Source: CBDFGE01 sp965247055
GTDB taxonomy: Bacteria > Chloroflexota > Dehalococcoidia > Lucifugimonadales > JAGWBF01
Direction: 5' to 3'
Length of the DNA: 64,000 bases
Assembly: GCA_965247055.1 (NCBI GenBank)
Contig: CBDFGE010000006.1
Span: 558,001 to 622,000 of the forward strand
The notes under the pieces are model-generated. The model did no database searches. It was not told where the DNA came from and saw only the letters and a program-made list of their open reading frames with translations. Of this stretch, positions 34,531 to 42,053 are shown one piece after another; the first letter of the stretch is position 1; each line of letters begins with the position of its first letter. The position numbers and the translations under genes were made by a program.

Positions 34531-34747
34531 CCAGGCGAACCGATGGCGTAAGCGCGTCAGGATTCGAGGCTCTTCCGCCCAAGCCTCGACCGCCGCTCAT
34601 CTAGACGGGCCCCATGGCTTTCTGTAACATCGCGCCTTCCCCCTTAGGCCAGACGCGCGACATGCCTCAAGAATGCCGCGTCAGGCTGGCCGACACATCA
34701 AAAACTGCGGTCGGGCGATGCACAGGGGGTTGCCGAGCGGCGAAAGG

Positions 34748-35059
34748 CTAACCGTACTTCTTAATCGCCGCTTCGATGCCCGGCATGGCCGCGCCGAAGT
34801 CCCCCTGAGTCATCGTGGGAATGAACTCAATGTCTGCGTTGAAGGCATGCCAGAGGGGCTCAACTATCGCGCCTAGCCGATGAGATTCGTTCACATCGAG
34901 TAGAAAGTAGATTGTCCTCTACCCTCTGTCCACGGTGAAATAGGCGGCCTCGGGCTTGAGATCGGCCATGACCTGGTCCATTTTGCCTTGCCAGTCCGCA
35001 CCTTTGACGAAGGCGTTACCGGCTGCTATCGGTATCGTGCACCGTACCAGGAAGTGCAT
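34748..35059 (-). pseudogene. Small DUF3303-like protein gene with an in-frame amber codon
   Basis: ATG 35059 lies behind GGAGGGGTGAC. The frame reads MHFLVRCTIPIAAGNAFVKG, then DLKPEAAYFTVDRG, a TAG as codon 47 (34921-34919), then RTIYFLLDVNE and EPLWHAFNADIEFIPTM to the stop at 34748. The sequence after the TAG is as well conserved in style as that before it, so one point change inactivated the gene recently. The family is a roughly 100-residue ferredoxin-like fold of unknown role. Confidence 0.7.
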
Positions 35060-35198
35060 GTCACCCCTCCAAAACCGAAATTTCCCATTACAACTCGTCC
35101 CGGCTTAGTGCGATGGGACGAGGAGATTGTATACCCACCCAGGATGCGGGTCAACCGGTGGCTGGGCATGGCGCGCCAGCCGGATCCCCAGCATATGT

Positions 35199-35309
35199 GA
35201 GCCTCCATGGCTCACCCTCAACGCCGGTGTTGAGATGATCCCCGCTGTGAACCAGGACGACTTCGCTGTCGCCCTCCAGTCCCTGGGGCAGGTGATGAGC
35301 AAGTATTAG
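35199..35309 (+). pseudogene. C-terminal fragment of a second DUF3303-like gene
   Basis: The last 36 codons read EPPWLTLNAGVEMIPAVNQDDF and end in QVMSKY. They align with the tail of the amber-interrupted gene at 34748 (E-P-x-W, N-A, E-x-I-P, Q-x-D-F). The upstream part no longer encodes the family, so this is a remnant, on the opposite strand and pointing away from its relative. Confidence 0.6.
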
Positions 35310-35380
35310 TCCTACCCAGGAGGGAAGGAAGCAGGACCACCGTGCGCCAGGGGATTTGCCTGGCGGCAAAAAGCACCAAT

Positions 35381-35429
35381 TGGAGCGGGAGAAGGGATTC
35401 GAACCCTCGACCCTCTGCTTGGGAAGCAG
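35381..35429 (-). tRNA. 3' half of a tRNA-Gly (anticodon CCC), not a whole gene
   Basis: On the minus strand the sequence contains a complete anticodon arm CTGCT-TCCCA-AGCAG, a variable region, the T-arm GAGGG-TTCGAAT-CCCTT, and TCCCGC followed by discriminator T and CCA. The 5' acceptor strand and D-arm are missing: the 22 bases before the anticodon stem have no GCGGGAG and no D-loop. A tRNA 3' half is what tyrosine-recombinase integration or later loss of an element leaves behind, so this is a probable attachment-site scar. Confidence 0.75.
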
Positions 35430-35544
35430 TTTCCGCTAAACGGTGTGGCACACATAGCTGGAGGCCGAGCGAAAGCTGTCCAGTTATGGTGTGAAAGAAA
35501 GGTTGGCCACCGGGGGGCACCGACGACGCCTGGACGATGGTATG

Positions 35545-35578
35545 CCCAGAGCTCCTGCTACACGCTAGGAGCTCTGGG
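35545..35578 (+). repeat. Strong hairpin, 12-bp perfect stem
   Basis: CCCAGAGCTCCT (35545-35556) and AGGAGCTCTGGG (35567-35578) surround a 10-base loop. No T-run follows on either strand. It lies just downstream of the minus-strand zinc-ribbon fragment and may be its terminator or a mobile-element end. Confidence 0.6.
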
Positions 35579-35605
35579 GCACTAAGAGCAATCCCCACCT
35601 CCACG

Positions 35606-35815
35606 TCACCGCATGTTCCTGATGTCGAGGATAAACCGGCACCTGCTGTTCCTGCACTGATAGACGTCGTAGACACCCAAATACCCTACATCCGTCCCCT
35701 TGCACCGAGGGCATTGCAGTTTCAGCTGTCCAGACCGTAATCCACTATCGAGTTCCTCGATAATCTCGTGAATGTTGTGTTCGTTCCTCGATGCGTTGCC
35801 TGCGAGTCTCTCTTA
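35606..35815 (-). pseudogene. Zinc-ribbon protein fragment
   Basis: The minus-strand frame ends CPRCKGTDVGYLGVYD, then YQCRNSRCRFILDIRNMR, stop at 35606. The C-x2-C ... C-x4-C spacing and the C-x-N-x2-C-x-F-x3-I-R-N tail match the intact 70-residue protein at 45692. No ATG, GTG or TTG occurs in the open part before a TAA near 35815, so the gene has lost its start. Confidence 0.4.
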
Positions 35816-35955
35816 TTCTCGCCAGCCAACCAAAGAGCTGCATGAAGAGCCCCTCCATGGGCGACGGACTAACGGTTTTCCGTGAGGCGCTGACTCAACT
35901 CTGTCACACGTCGATTGTACCACGCTCCGTCTGCCCGGTATGCTAGAATCGGCAC

Positions 35956-36252
35956 ATGTGCATGATGGCAATAGCTGCCATCCTTTCCCTGTTGGCGGCA
36001 GCGTGTGGAACGTCACCTAGTCCTCAGCCAACGCCTTATCCAGTAGTGGGAGGCCAGATCCAAGCTACCACCACCGCTGCGGTGGCAGCTACGATTGCTG
36101 CTGTGCTGGCACAGACCCCTACGCCCTCGCCCCGTACGACTCAGGAAGGGATCACGGCCGAGGTGATAAGAGTGATTGACGGTGACACCGTTGAAGTATT
36201 GCTCGAGGATGGCTCCGGGGATACGGTCCGCCACCTAGGCCACTGGAGGTAG
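35956..36252 (+). pseudogene. Truncated thermonuclease-like lipoprotein
   Basis: The 98-residue frame starts with a lipoprotein signal (MCMMAIAAILSLLAAACGTS, lipobox LAAAC). A Pro/Thr/Ala-rich linker follows, then the beginning of a staphylococcal-nuclease domain: GITAEVIRVIDGDTVEVLLEDG. It breaks off right after VRHLG, where the family would continue with the catalytic region, so no nuclease activity is expected. TTGTAC-N18-TATGCT at 35915-35944 is a possible promoter, ending only 11 bp before the ATG. The break coincides with the truncated end of the opposite-strand BNR gene. Confidence 0.65.
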
Positions 36253-37061
36253 CGGCGATGGTTGGAGCGTCTCCATCACGCTGCAAGGGTATTTGGTCCG
36301 GCCAGGTGCCACCGTTGTCGCTGCTTCGCCGGTAGTGGAGCCCACAGAACTCCTCACTGCATGTGCGGTAAACCACCCAGACGTCTCCATCGTTGGCGAC
36401 CGTCAGGTCGGGATCATTACCCCAGCTATCGGTCAGCGGTTGGGGGGCGGACCAGGTACTCCCGTTGTCGTCGGAGGTCCGGTACCAGAGTCTATCAGGC
36501 TCACTGCAGCAAGCATCATAGGCTACGATAAGACTGTCTGGACAATGGTAGGCGCGAATTCATTTTCGGGCTCGTCTGTGAAAAGGGTCTCCTCAGACCA
36601 GGTAGCGCCATTGTCGGCGCTGGTCCTGTAGTAAACGTTAAACCGCTCATCCGGACAACATCGAGTGTATACCAGCCACAAGTCCCGTCCGCAGCCTGGG
36701 CCAGGTCCGGGCTGAATGCAGACCCTACCATCAGGACGGAGGGGGCCGACCATGTAGCGCCACTGTCGTCACTGGTCCTATAGAAGAGGCCGTGTTCTTG
36801 GTCAACGTTAAAGTCAATGTGGTAGAAGACGATTAACCTGCCAGCGGCCGTTTCCAGGAGCGCCGGACGGGAGGCGCGACCGTCCTCCGACGTCACCTGG
36901 ACGATATCCCCCGGGAGCTGGGCTATCCCCTGCGGGAGCTGCCCTTGTACTGCCGCGCTGCCATGGTTAGATGTCACCCAGAACGAGATGGTGGCGATCA
37001 AACCCAGGAGTAGGGCCAGGACAACCAGGCGCCTGCTCGACAACCGTCTGCGTATCGCCAT
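36250..37061 (-). pseudogene. BNR/Asp-box (sialidase-like) secreted protein, frameshifted and truncated
   Basis: ATG 37061 after GAGGGGGAC opens a signal-anchor (RRLVVLALLLGLIATISFWV) and a beta-propeller-like protein. Four Asp boxes can be read only by switching frame: YRTSDDSGATWSAP, then after a shift near 36685 YYRTSADNGATWSEE, then after a shift near 36540 WYRTSDDNGSTWSAP and HYRRSSDNGGTWPDQ. The similarity ends near 36250. Two indels and the truncation make it a clear pseudogene of a secreted repeat protein. Confidence 0.75.
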
Positions 37062-37216
37062 TGCAGAGTCCCCCTCTATGAACCTCATTTAGGTACATCC
37101 ATCAGAGCATCGGTACCGAGGACCATTTCGCACGAATTCGTATAATCGTAGCAGTGATTCGTTGGAAGAGCAAACCGTGGGCCACGTGGTTGGGAAAGCC
37201 CCAGCCACGGGGGACC

Positions 37217-37768
37217 CTACCCTGCCCCGGGCCGGCCTCCGTCATCGAGCCCCATCTTCCCGAAGGTTTCCCACGGGATGAACTTGCGCCACTCTTCCAG
37301 GATGGTCCTGCTGTGGAGGACATAGTAGGGGCTGGGATAGGGGGCCTTGGGAGGTCGCATCAGCGCCATGCCCGCCTCGCCGGGGGTGTGGCCCGCCTTC
37401 CGCCGGTTACAGGGGATGCAGGCGCTCACCACGTTTTCCCAGCTATGGACCCCGTCCTGGCGGCGAGGCACCACGTGGTCGATGGTCAGGCCGCGGGGCT
37501 GCTGGCCGCAGTACTGGCAGGTGTGGCGGTCCCTCAGGAAGATCTCCTTCTTGCATAGCTTGCGCTGGACGAAGGGCCGCCGGATCAGGTACGCCAGCCG
37601 GATGACCGAGGGGATGGGTATGGCGCGGGAGGCCGTGTGGATTTCGCCACGGCCGTTCTCCAGTTGCTCCGCCTTTCCCTTACCCAGAAGCACCACCGCC
37701 CGCCTAACGTTGCACACGTTGATGGGCTCGTAGTCGAGATTGAGCACAAGGACCGCCGACGTCAGCAT
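37217..37768 (-). CDS. HNH endonuclease family protein
   Basis: The 183-residue protein starts MLTSAVLVLNLDYEPINVCNVRRAVVLLGKGKAE, the N-terminal block of a widespread stand-alone HNH family. The ββα-metal motif follows: CQYCG, then LTIDHVVPRRQDGVHSWENVVSACIPCNRRKAG, with both zinc CxxC pairs and the DH active site. The natural substrate is unknown; the family occurs in most Chloroflexota and many other phyla. ATG 37768 is 7 bp after TATAAT and has no ribosome site, so the transcript is probably leaderless. ATG 37777 is in frame but overlaps the -10 region. Confidence 0.85.
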   Translation of the reverse strand: MLTSAVLVLNLDYEPINVCNVRRAVVLLGKGKAEQLENGRGEIHTASRAIPIPSVIRLAYLIRRPFVQRKLCKKEIFLRDRHTCQYCGQQPRGLTIDHVVPRRQDGVHSWENVVSACIPCNRRKAGHTPGEAGMALMRPPKAPYPSPYYVLHSRTILEEWRKFIPWETFGKMGLDDGGRPGAG

Positions 37769-37775
37769 GGGGATC

Positions 37776-37781
37776 ATTATA
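37776..37781 (-). promoter_or_regulatory. TATAAT box giving a probable leaderless HNH transcript
   Basis: A perfect -10 hexamer on the minus strand ends 7 bp before ATG 37768, the distance at which transcription starts. No Shine-Dalgarno sequence is present. Confidence 0.55.
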
Positions 37782-37839
37782 ATACCACCACCGCAGTTTT
37801 CACCAGAGGTGGTGCACGAGCCCCCCGCCTAGGCGGGGA

Positions 37840-38328
37840 TCAGACGCCCAGGTCGTTGGGAAGGAACTTCATTCCTCTCAGAACCACGTCGACGTTGTCG
37901 GCCAGGAAAGTGCCCAAAGCTGAGCCGGCGATGGTGTCCTCGAGGCCCAGGACCGGATAGCTCTGGATGGTGGACAGCACCGCCGATCCAATGGCGAAGG
38001 TCACGACCACCCCCAGGGCCAGACCCACCAGCTTGTCCGCCACCCCAAGCTTCAGCTTGCCCAGGACCGATCGCACCACGGAGGTGACGACTAGAGACGC
38101 TATCAGCACCAGAATGAAAATGGCGACGAAGGCGCCGATCTCGGCCCCGTCGTCGCTGTCTATGAACTTGGAGAACAGGGGCTCCAGGGTGCCATGCTGG
38201 CGGCTCGCCAGGGCGATGCCCGCGAGGATCCCCGCCGCGGTTACGCCGATTTGAACTCCCCCCGACCGCCACCCCGTGACGGCCAATAGCCCTAGTGCTA
38301 CGAGTACGACGATGTCTAGCCAGTTCAT
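37840..38328 (-). CDS. CvpA family membrane protein
   Basis: The 162-residue protein has four membrane segments and the CvpA start MNWLDIVVLVALGLLAVTGWRSGGVQ, with FVAIFILVLIASLVV in the middle and LVGLALGVVVTFAI later. CvpA-type proteins were named for colicin V production and are now linked to envelope homeostasis; a precise role is unknown. ATG 38328. Lies between HNH and PAP2 genes on the same strand. Confidence 0.82.
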   Translation of the reverse strand: MNWLDIVVLVALGLLAVTGWRSGGVQIGVTAAGILAGIALASRQHGTLEPLFSKFIDSDDGAEIGAFVAIFILVLIASLVVTSVVRSVLGKLKLGVADKLVGLALGVVVTFAIGSAVLSTIQSYPVLGLEDTIAGSALGTFLADNVDVVLRGMKFLPNDLGV

Positions 38329-38400
38329 GGGGCTTCCAGAGACCTCCCAATCCCACGTGTGGTAACTTCCACTCTACCACGTCACCACCCCTGGGAAACA

Positions 38401-39039
38401 TTACTGGAGGCCCCGTTGTATGAGCTTTTTTCGCGCCCACAAGATGGCTATCAGGGAGAACCCGCCCACCAGGAAGCCGCCCAGGACGTCGCTGGGCCAG
38501 TGCACCCCCAGATAAACTCGGGACGCCCCACAAACCAGCGCGCCCGACACCAGAAGCCCCTGGAGTATCCTCCTGGGCCAGATAGGCGTGACCATCTCTT
38601 CCACGATCGGGATCAATAGACCGAGTAGAATGAAGGCGTGGACCGCGTGCCCGCTGGGGAACGAGGGACTACCGGGTGGGTCGAACAGCGAGAACTCGGG
38701 CCTGGGCCGGTCCACCAGCTCCTTGACGACTTTCCACACTATCATGTTCGGAATCCACACAAGAAGCACGGCGATCGAGTCGGCCCTCCTGCCACGCCAC
38801 AAAAGTGCCAAGGCAATGACCGGTATCGAGATGGCGACGGCGAGGAGTTGGCCCATGCTCGACGAGGCTTTGGCGGCATCGTCCAGCCAGCCGCTGCGCA
38901 AGTCCTGGAACCGCTTGAGGCCCTCGACGTCCCCCGGGAAGGTGTCGAAGGTGGACGCCAGATAGCAGACCGCCCCTATTATGGAAAGGCCCAGAAGAAA
39001 CGCCATCTTGCGTAGGATTGGGGCGGAAACGATGGCCAT
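38401..39039 (-). CDS. PAP2-family membrane phosphatase
   Basis: The 212-residue protein has about six membrane segments and all three PAP2 motifs: KELVDRPRP near residue 105, SFPSGHAVHAF near 125 and SRVYLGVHWPSD near 177, with the catalytic His residues. Such enzymes dephosphorylate phosphatidic acid, undecaprenyl pyrophosphate or similar lipids on the outer face of the membrane. ATG 39039. Divergent from cmk. Confidence 0.9.
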   Translation of the reverse strand: MAIVSAPILRKMAFLLGLSIIGAVCYLASTFDTFPGDVEGLKRFQDLRSGWLDDAAKASSSMGQLLAVAISIPVIALALLWRGRRADSIAVLLVWIPNMIVWKVVKELVDRPRPEFSLFDPPGSPSFPSGHAVHAFILLGLLIPIVEEMVTPIWPRRILQGLLVSGALVCGASRVYLGVHWPSDVLGGFLVGGFSLIAILWARKKLIQRGLQ

Positions 39040-39141
39040 CGCTATACAGCCTGACTCCCGCTAATATATACTTCTTACTGGCCCCGGTAGGGTTCCGGAC
39101 CTACAAGATTATCCCACATATTACATCCCAGAAGTCCACCA

Positions 39142-39807
39142 TTGACAAGGGCAAGAGTAATCGCTATCGACGGACCCGTGGCCGCTGGGAAGACCTCGGT
39201 GGGAAGGTGCCTGGCCAGAACACTGCGCTATCGGTTCCTGGATACGGGTGTCATGTACCGCGCTCTCACATGGCTGGCCCTGGAGAGGAAGATAGATGGC
39301 GAGGACGAAAAGGCCCTTGGCCGGCTGGCCCGGGAAACGGCGATACAGCTCGAGGAGGGCGAGGAGAAGGGCGTGACCATCGACGGGCGAGGGCTCTCGT
39401 GGGAGCTGAGGGGACCTCAGGTGGACAAGGCCGTCTCGCTGGTAGCCAGGGTGGGGCAGGTGCGTTCCGCCCTGGTGGCGCAGCAGCGGGAGATAGCCAG
39501 CGGGGGCCGGATCGTGGTGGTAGGGCGGGACATAGGCACCAACGTGCTCCCCGACGCCGACCTCAAACTGTTTCTGGTGGCCTCCGTCCCAGAAAGGGCG
39601 CGGCGCCGCCATGCGGAGTTGAGGGAGCAGGGCCATCGAGTAGAGTACCACAAGGTGCTCCAGGACCTGGTGGCGCGGGACAAGCTGGACACGGAGCGAG
39701 ACAACTCCCCTCTACGTCCCGCCGCCGATGCCCTCCTCCTGGATACCGCTGGCATCGACCTGAAGCAGGTGGAAGCCAGGGCCCTGGCCCTCGTCGAGGG
39801 GACCTGA
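39142..39807 (+). CDS. cmk: Cytidylate kinase
   Basis: The 221-residue CMP kinase has the P-loop IDGPVAAGKTSVGRCLA near residue 9, FLDTGVMYRALT near 32, GRDIGTNVLPDADLKLFLVAS near 134 and RDNSPLRPAADALLLDT near 188, the CMP-specific set. It makes CDP/dCDP for nucleic acid and lipid synthesis. The only start giving the whole P-loop is TTG 39142, without a clear ribosome site. The stop overlaps the plsC start region (TGAATG). Confidence 0.92.
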   Translation: MTRARVIAIDGPVAAGKTSVGRCLARTLRYRFLDTGVMYRALTWLALERKIDGEDEKALGRLARETAIQLEEGEEKGVTIDGRGLSWELRGPQVDKAVSLVARVGQVRSALVAQQREIASGGRIVVVGRDIGTNVLPDADLKLFLVASVPERARRRHAELREQGHRVEYHKVLQDLVARDKLDTERDNSPLRPAADALLLDTAGIDLKQVEARALALVEGT

Positions 39808-40464
39808 ATGGGCGTGAATTACACGTTGGGTACAGGCCTGGCAAGGGTGTGCTTTACCGCCTTCGCCCGCTGGGAAGTGGAGGGAAGGGAAGGGGTGCCG
39901 CCGCTCGGGCCCCTCATCGTCGTCAGCAACCATTTGAGCAACGCCGACCCCGCCGTGCTGGTAACCAGCCTACCCAGGAAGCTGAACTTCATGGCCAAGC
40001 GGAGCCTTTTCGCGAACCCCTTGGGGTCCGCCTTCCTCACCGCCGTGGGCGCTCATCCCGTAAGCCGGGGCGGAGTCGGTGTCGAGGCCTTGAGGTGGAA
40101 CCTGGACTGCCTCAAGCGGGACCGGGCCGTAGTCATCTTCCCGGAGGGTACACGCAGCCGTGGCGACGGAATGGGGAGAGGCCAGGCGGGCGTGGCCTAC
40201 CTGGCTGCCAGGTCCCAAGCACCCATCCTGCCGGTAGCCATCACCGGGACCGAGAATATCAAGGGGTACTGGCGGATCGCCTTTCCCCTGTGCCGCATCG
40301 GGGTCAGAATCGGGCAGCCCTTCACGCTTCCCATCCTGGAGGGTAAGCTGAGCAGGCCTGTGCTGGAGGGTCTGGCGGACGCTATAATGCAACGCATCGC
40401 AGACCTGCTTCCCCCGCAGTACAAGGGATACTACTCTGCCCAGACGGCCGGGCGGCCGGGGTAG
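39808..40464 (+). CDS. plsC: 1-acyl-sn-glycerol-3-phosphate acyltransferase
   Basis: The 218-residue LPLAT has the catalytic NHLSNADP (the usual NHxSxxD) near residue 41 and FPEGTRSRGDG near 111, then PILPVAITGTENIKG. It acylates lysophosphatidate to phosphatidate at the membrane. It starts directly after the cmk stop, a gene order (cmk-plsC) common in Chloroflexota and Firmicutes. Confidence 0.92.
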   Translation: MGVNYTLGTGLARVCFTAFARWEVEGREGVPPLGPLIVVSNHLSNADPAVLVTSLPRKLNFMAKRSLFANPLGSAFLTAVGAHPVSRGGVGVEALRWNLDCLKRDRAVVIFPEGTRSRGDGMGRGQAGVAYLAARSQAPILPVAITGTENIKGYWRIAFPLCRIGVRIGQPFTLPILEGKLSRPVLEGLADAIMQRIADLLPPQYKGYYSAQTAGRPG

Positions 40465-40500
40465 GCCAGCCCCGGTCCCCCTGAGACAGGAGATCGAAAG

Positions 40501-40719
40501 ATGCAGCAGTCTTCCAGGTTCGGCATCTACCTCAACGGGTCGAAAAAGGAGGTGGTGCGAATCAACTCCCCCTACTGGATTCCCGAAGAGCCCGACTGGC
40601 TTTTTCTGACGCCGGAGGTGAACGCCACCCTCCTTCGGATCCGGGAAATGGCCAGAGAGAGAGGCCTGGTGCCCGATGCCAGCGAGCTGAGCTGGGGCGC
40701 CATCCCGTTGAAGGAATGA
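40501..40719 (+). CDS. Small conserved-looking protein of unknown function
   Basis: The 72-residue protein is soluble, without Cys, with NSPYWIPEEPDWLFLTPEVNATLLRIREMARERG as its central part, probably an extended strand then a helix. ATG 40501 follows CAGGAGATCGAA. It lies between plsC and an MFS gene with short gaps, so it is probably translated, but I do not recognise it. Confidence 0.6.
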   Translation: MQQSSRFGIYLNGSKKEVVRINSPYWIPEEPDWLFLTPEVNATLLRIREMARERGLVPDASELSWGAIPLKE

Positions 40720-40723
40720 GCCC

Positions 40724-42019
40724 ATGATCCGGAGCCCCCTGCCCCGGCTCGTGGGGGCCGCGGCCCCCCTCAGGGCGCGCCTACGGGTCCCCAGCGCCCT
40801 ACACTACCGGGAATTCCGCAACTACTGGCTGGGACTGCTGGCATCAGTCACCTGCTATCAGATGCTGGTGCTGTTCTGCCTGGGCTGGCTGATCTCCCAC
40901 GAGCTTGAAGAAGACGCCAGGTTCCTGGGGTACATGAGCACGGCTATTGCCCTGCCGGCCATCGCCCTGAACGTTGTCGGCGGGGTGCTGGCCGACAAGT
41001 TCAACCTGAAGCGTCTTCTGGGCGTCACCCAGGCCACCACGGGCGCGGTAGTAATAGGCTTGGCTGTGCTCACCGTGCTGGACGTGGTGAACTATTGGCA
41101 CGTGCTCGGCGCGGCATTCCTCATCGGCGCGGTGCAGGCCTTCGACAACCCCATTCGCCAGAGCATCTTCCCGCGCCTGGTCGCACGGAAGCACCTCTTT
41201 AATGCCGTGGCCCTCAACTCGGCGGTCTGGACGGGGACACGAATCTATGCCCCCGCCCTGGCGGCGATAATCGTAGCCCAGACCAGCATAGGTACGGCCA
41301 TCTTTGTCAGCGCCGGGGGCTTTCTGGTCCTGGCTCTGGTGGCCCAGGCACTTCGGCCCGCTCCCCTGGACCGGGCCCGGGGCCGGGTGGTCAGCGAGAT
41401 GGGGTCGGGGTTCCTGTTCATCAGGAGAAACCTCGTGTTTTCCACCCTCATCGCCATGACCTTCGTTAACAGCCTGTTCGGCATGTCATACGTGTTCCTG
41501 ATGCCTGTTTTCGCCGACGAGGTGCTCGACGTGGGGGCGACGAAGATAGGGCTGCTTATGGGTGCCGCGGGGCTGGGTGCCCTGACCGGCATCATCGCCT
41601 CTGCCAACATGTCCAGATTTCGCCACCGGGGGTGGCTGATCATCGGCGGAGCCGGCGGCTTCGGGGTCTGCCTCATACTTTTCGGTGTCGCTTCCCAGGC
41701 CGGACTTTACGGGGTCTCCATGGTGATACTCTTCCTGGGGGACCTGTCGATTGGTGTCTACCTGATGATGGTGATGTCCACCCTCCAGAGCATGGTGCCG
41801 GACCAGTTCCGGGGAAGGGTCATGGGGTTCTACTCCATCACCTGGAGCCTTCTGCCTCTGGGCGGGTTCCAATCGAGCCAGATCGCCCACTACGTGAGCG
41901 CTCCGGCTGCGGTGATCATCGGGGGGGCTTTAGTGCTGGCCTTCGCCATGGGAGTGGCCGTGACCAGCCGCCACGTCCGCCGCCTAGGCATCGGCCCGGA
42001 GGAGCATCCGCCCGGTTAG
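40724..42019 (+). CDS. DHA3-type MFS transporter
   Basis: The 431-residue protein has about twelve membrane segments: YREFRNYWLGLLASVTCYQM at the first helix, NVVGGVLADKFNLKRLL in the 2-3 loop, QAFDNPIRQSIFPRLVAR near 140 and VPDQFRGRVMGFYSITWSLLP near 360. Close in type to the protein at 17612. Substrate unknown. The ATG at 40724 is 4 bp after the stop of the 72-residue gene, so the two are likely coupled. Confidence 0.86.
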   Translation: MIRSPLPRLVGAAAPLRARLRVPSALHYREFRNYWLGLLASVTCYQMLVLFCLGWLISHELEEDARFLGYMSTAIALPAIALNVVGGVLADKFNLKRLLGVTQATTGAVVIGLAVLTVLDVVNYWHVLGAAFLIGAVQAFDNPIRQSIFPRLVARKHLFNAVALNSAVWTGTRIYAPALAAIIVAQTSIGTAIFVSAGGFLVLALVAQALRPAPLDRARGRVVSEMGSGFLFIRRNLVFSTLIAMTFVNSLFGMSYVFLMPVFADEVLDVGATKIGLLMGAAGLGALTGIIASANMSRFRHRGWLIIGGAGGFGVCLILFGVASQAGLYGVSMVILFLGDLSIGVYLMMVMSTLQSMVPDQFRGRVMGFYSITWSLLPLGGFQSSQIAHYVSAPAAVIIGGALVLAFAMGVAVTSRHVRRLGIGPEEHPPG

Positions 42020-42053
42020 AAACTGGTCACAGACGGTGATAGAATAAAAGGGT

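Noticed and set aside
34748..35059. TAG read as pyrrolysine
   Set aside because: Nothing else in the window suggests TAG recoding: several clear genes end in TAG. A point mutation is simpler.
35381..35460. Complete tRNA-Gly gene
   Set aside because: The 5' acceptor strand and D-arm cannot be found in the bases preceding the anticodon stem.
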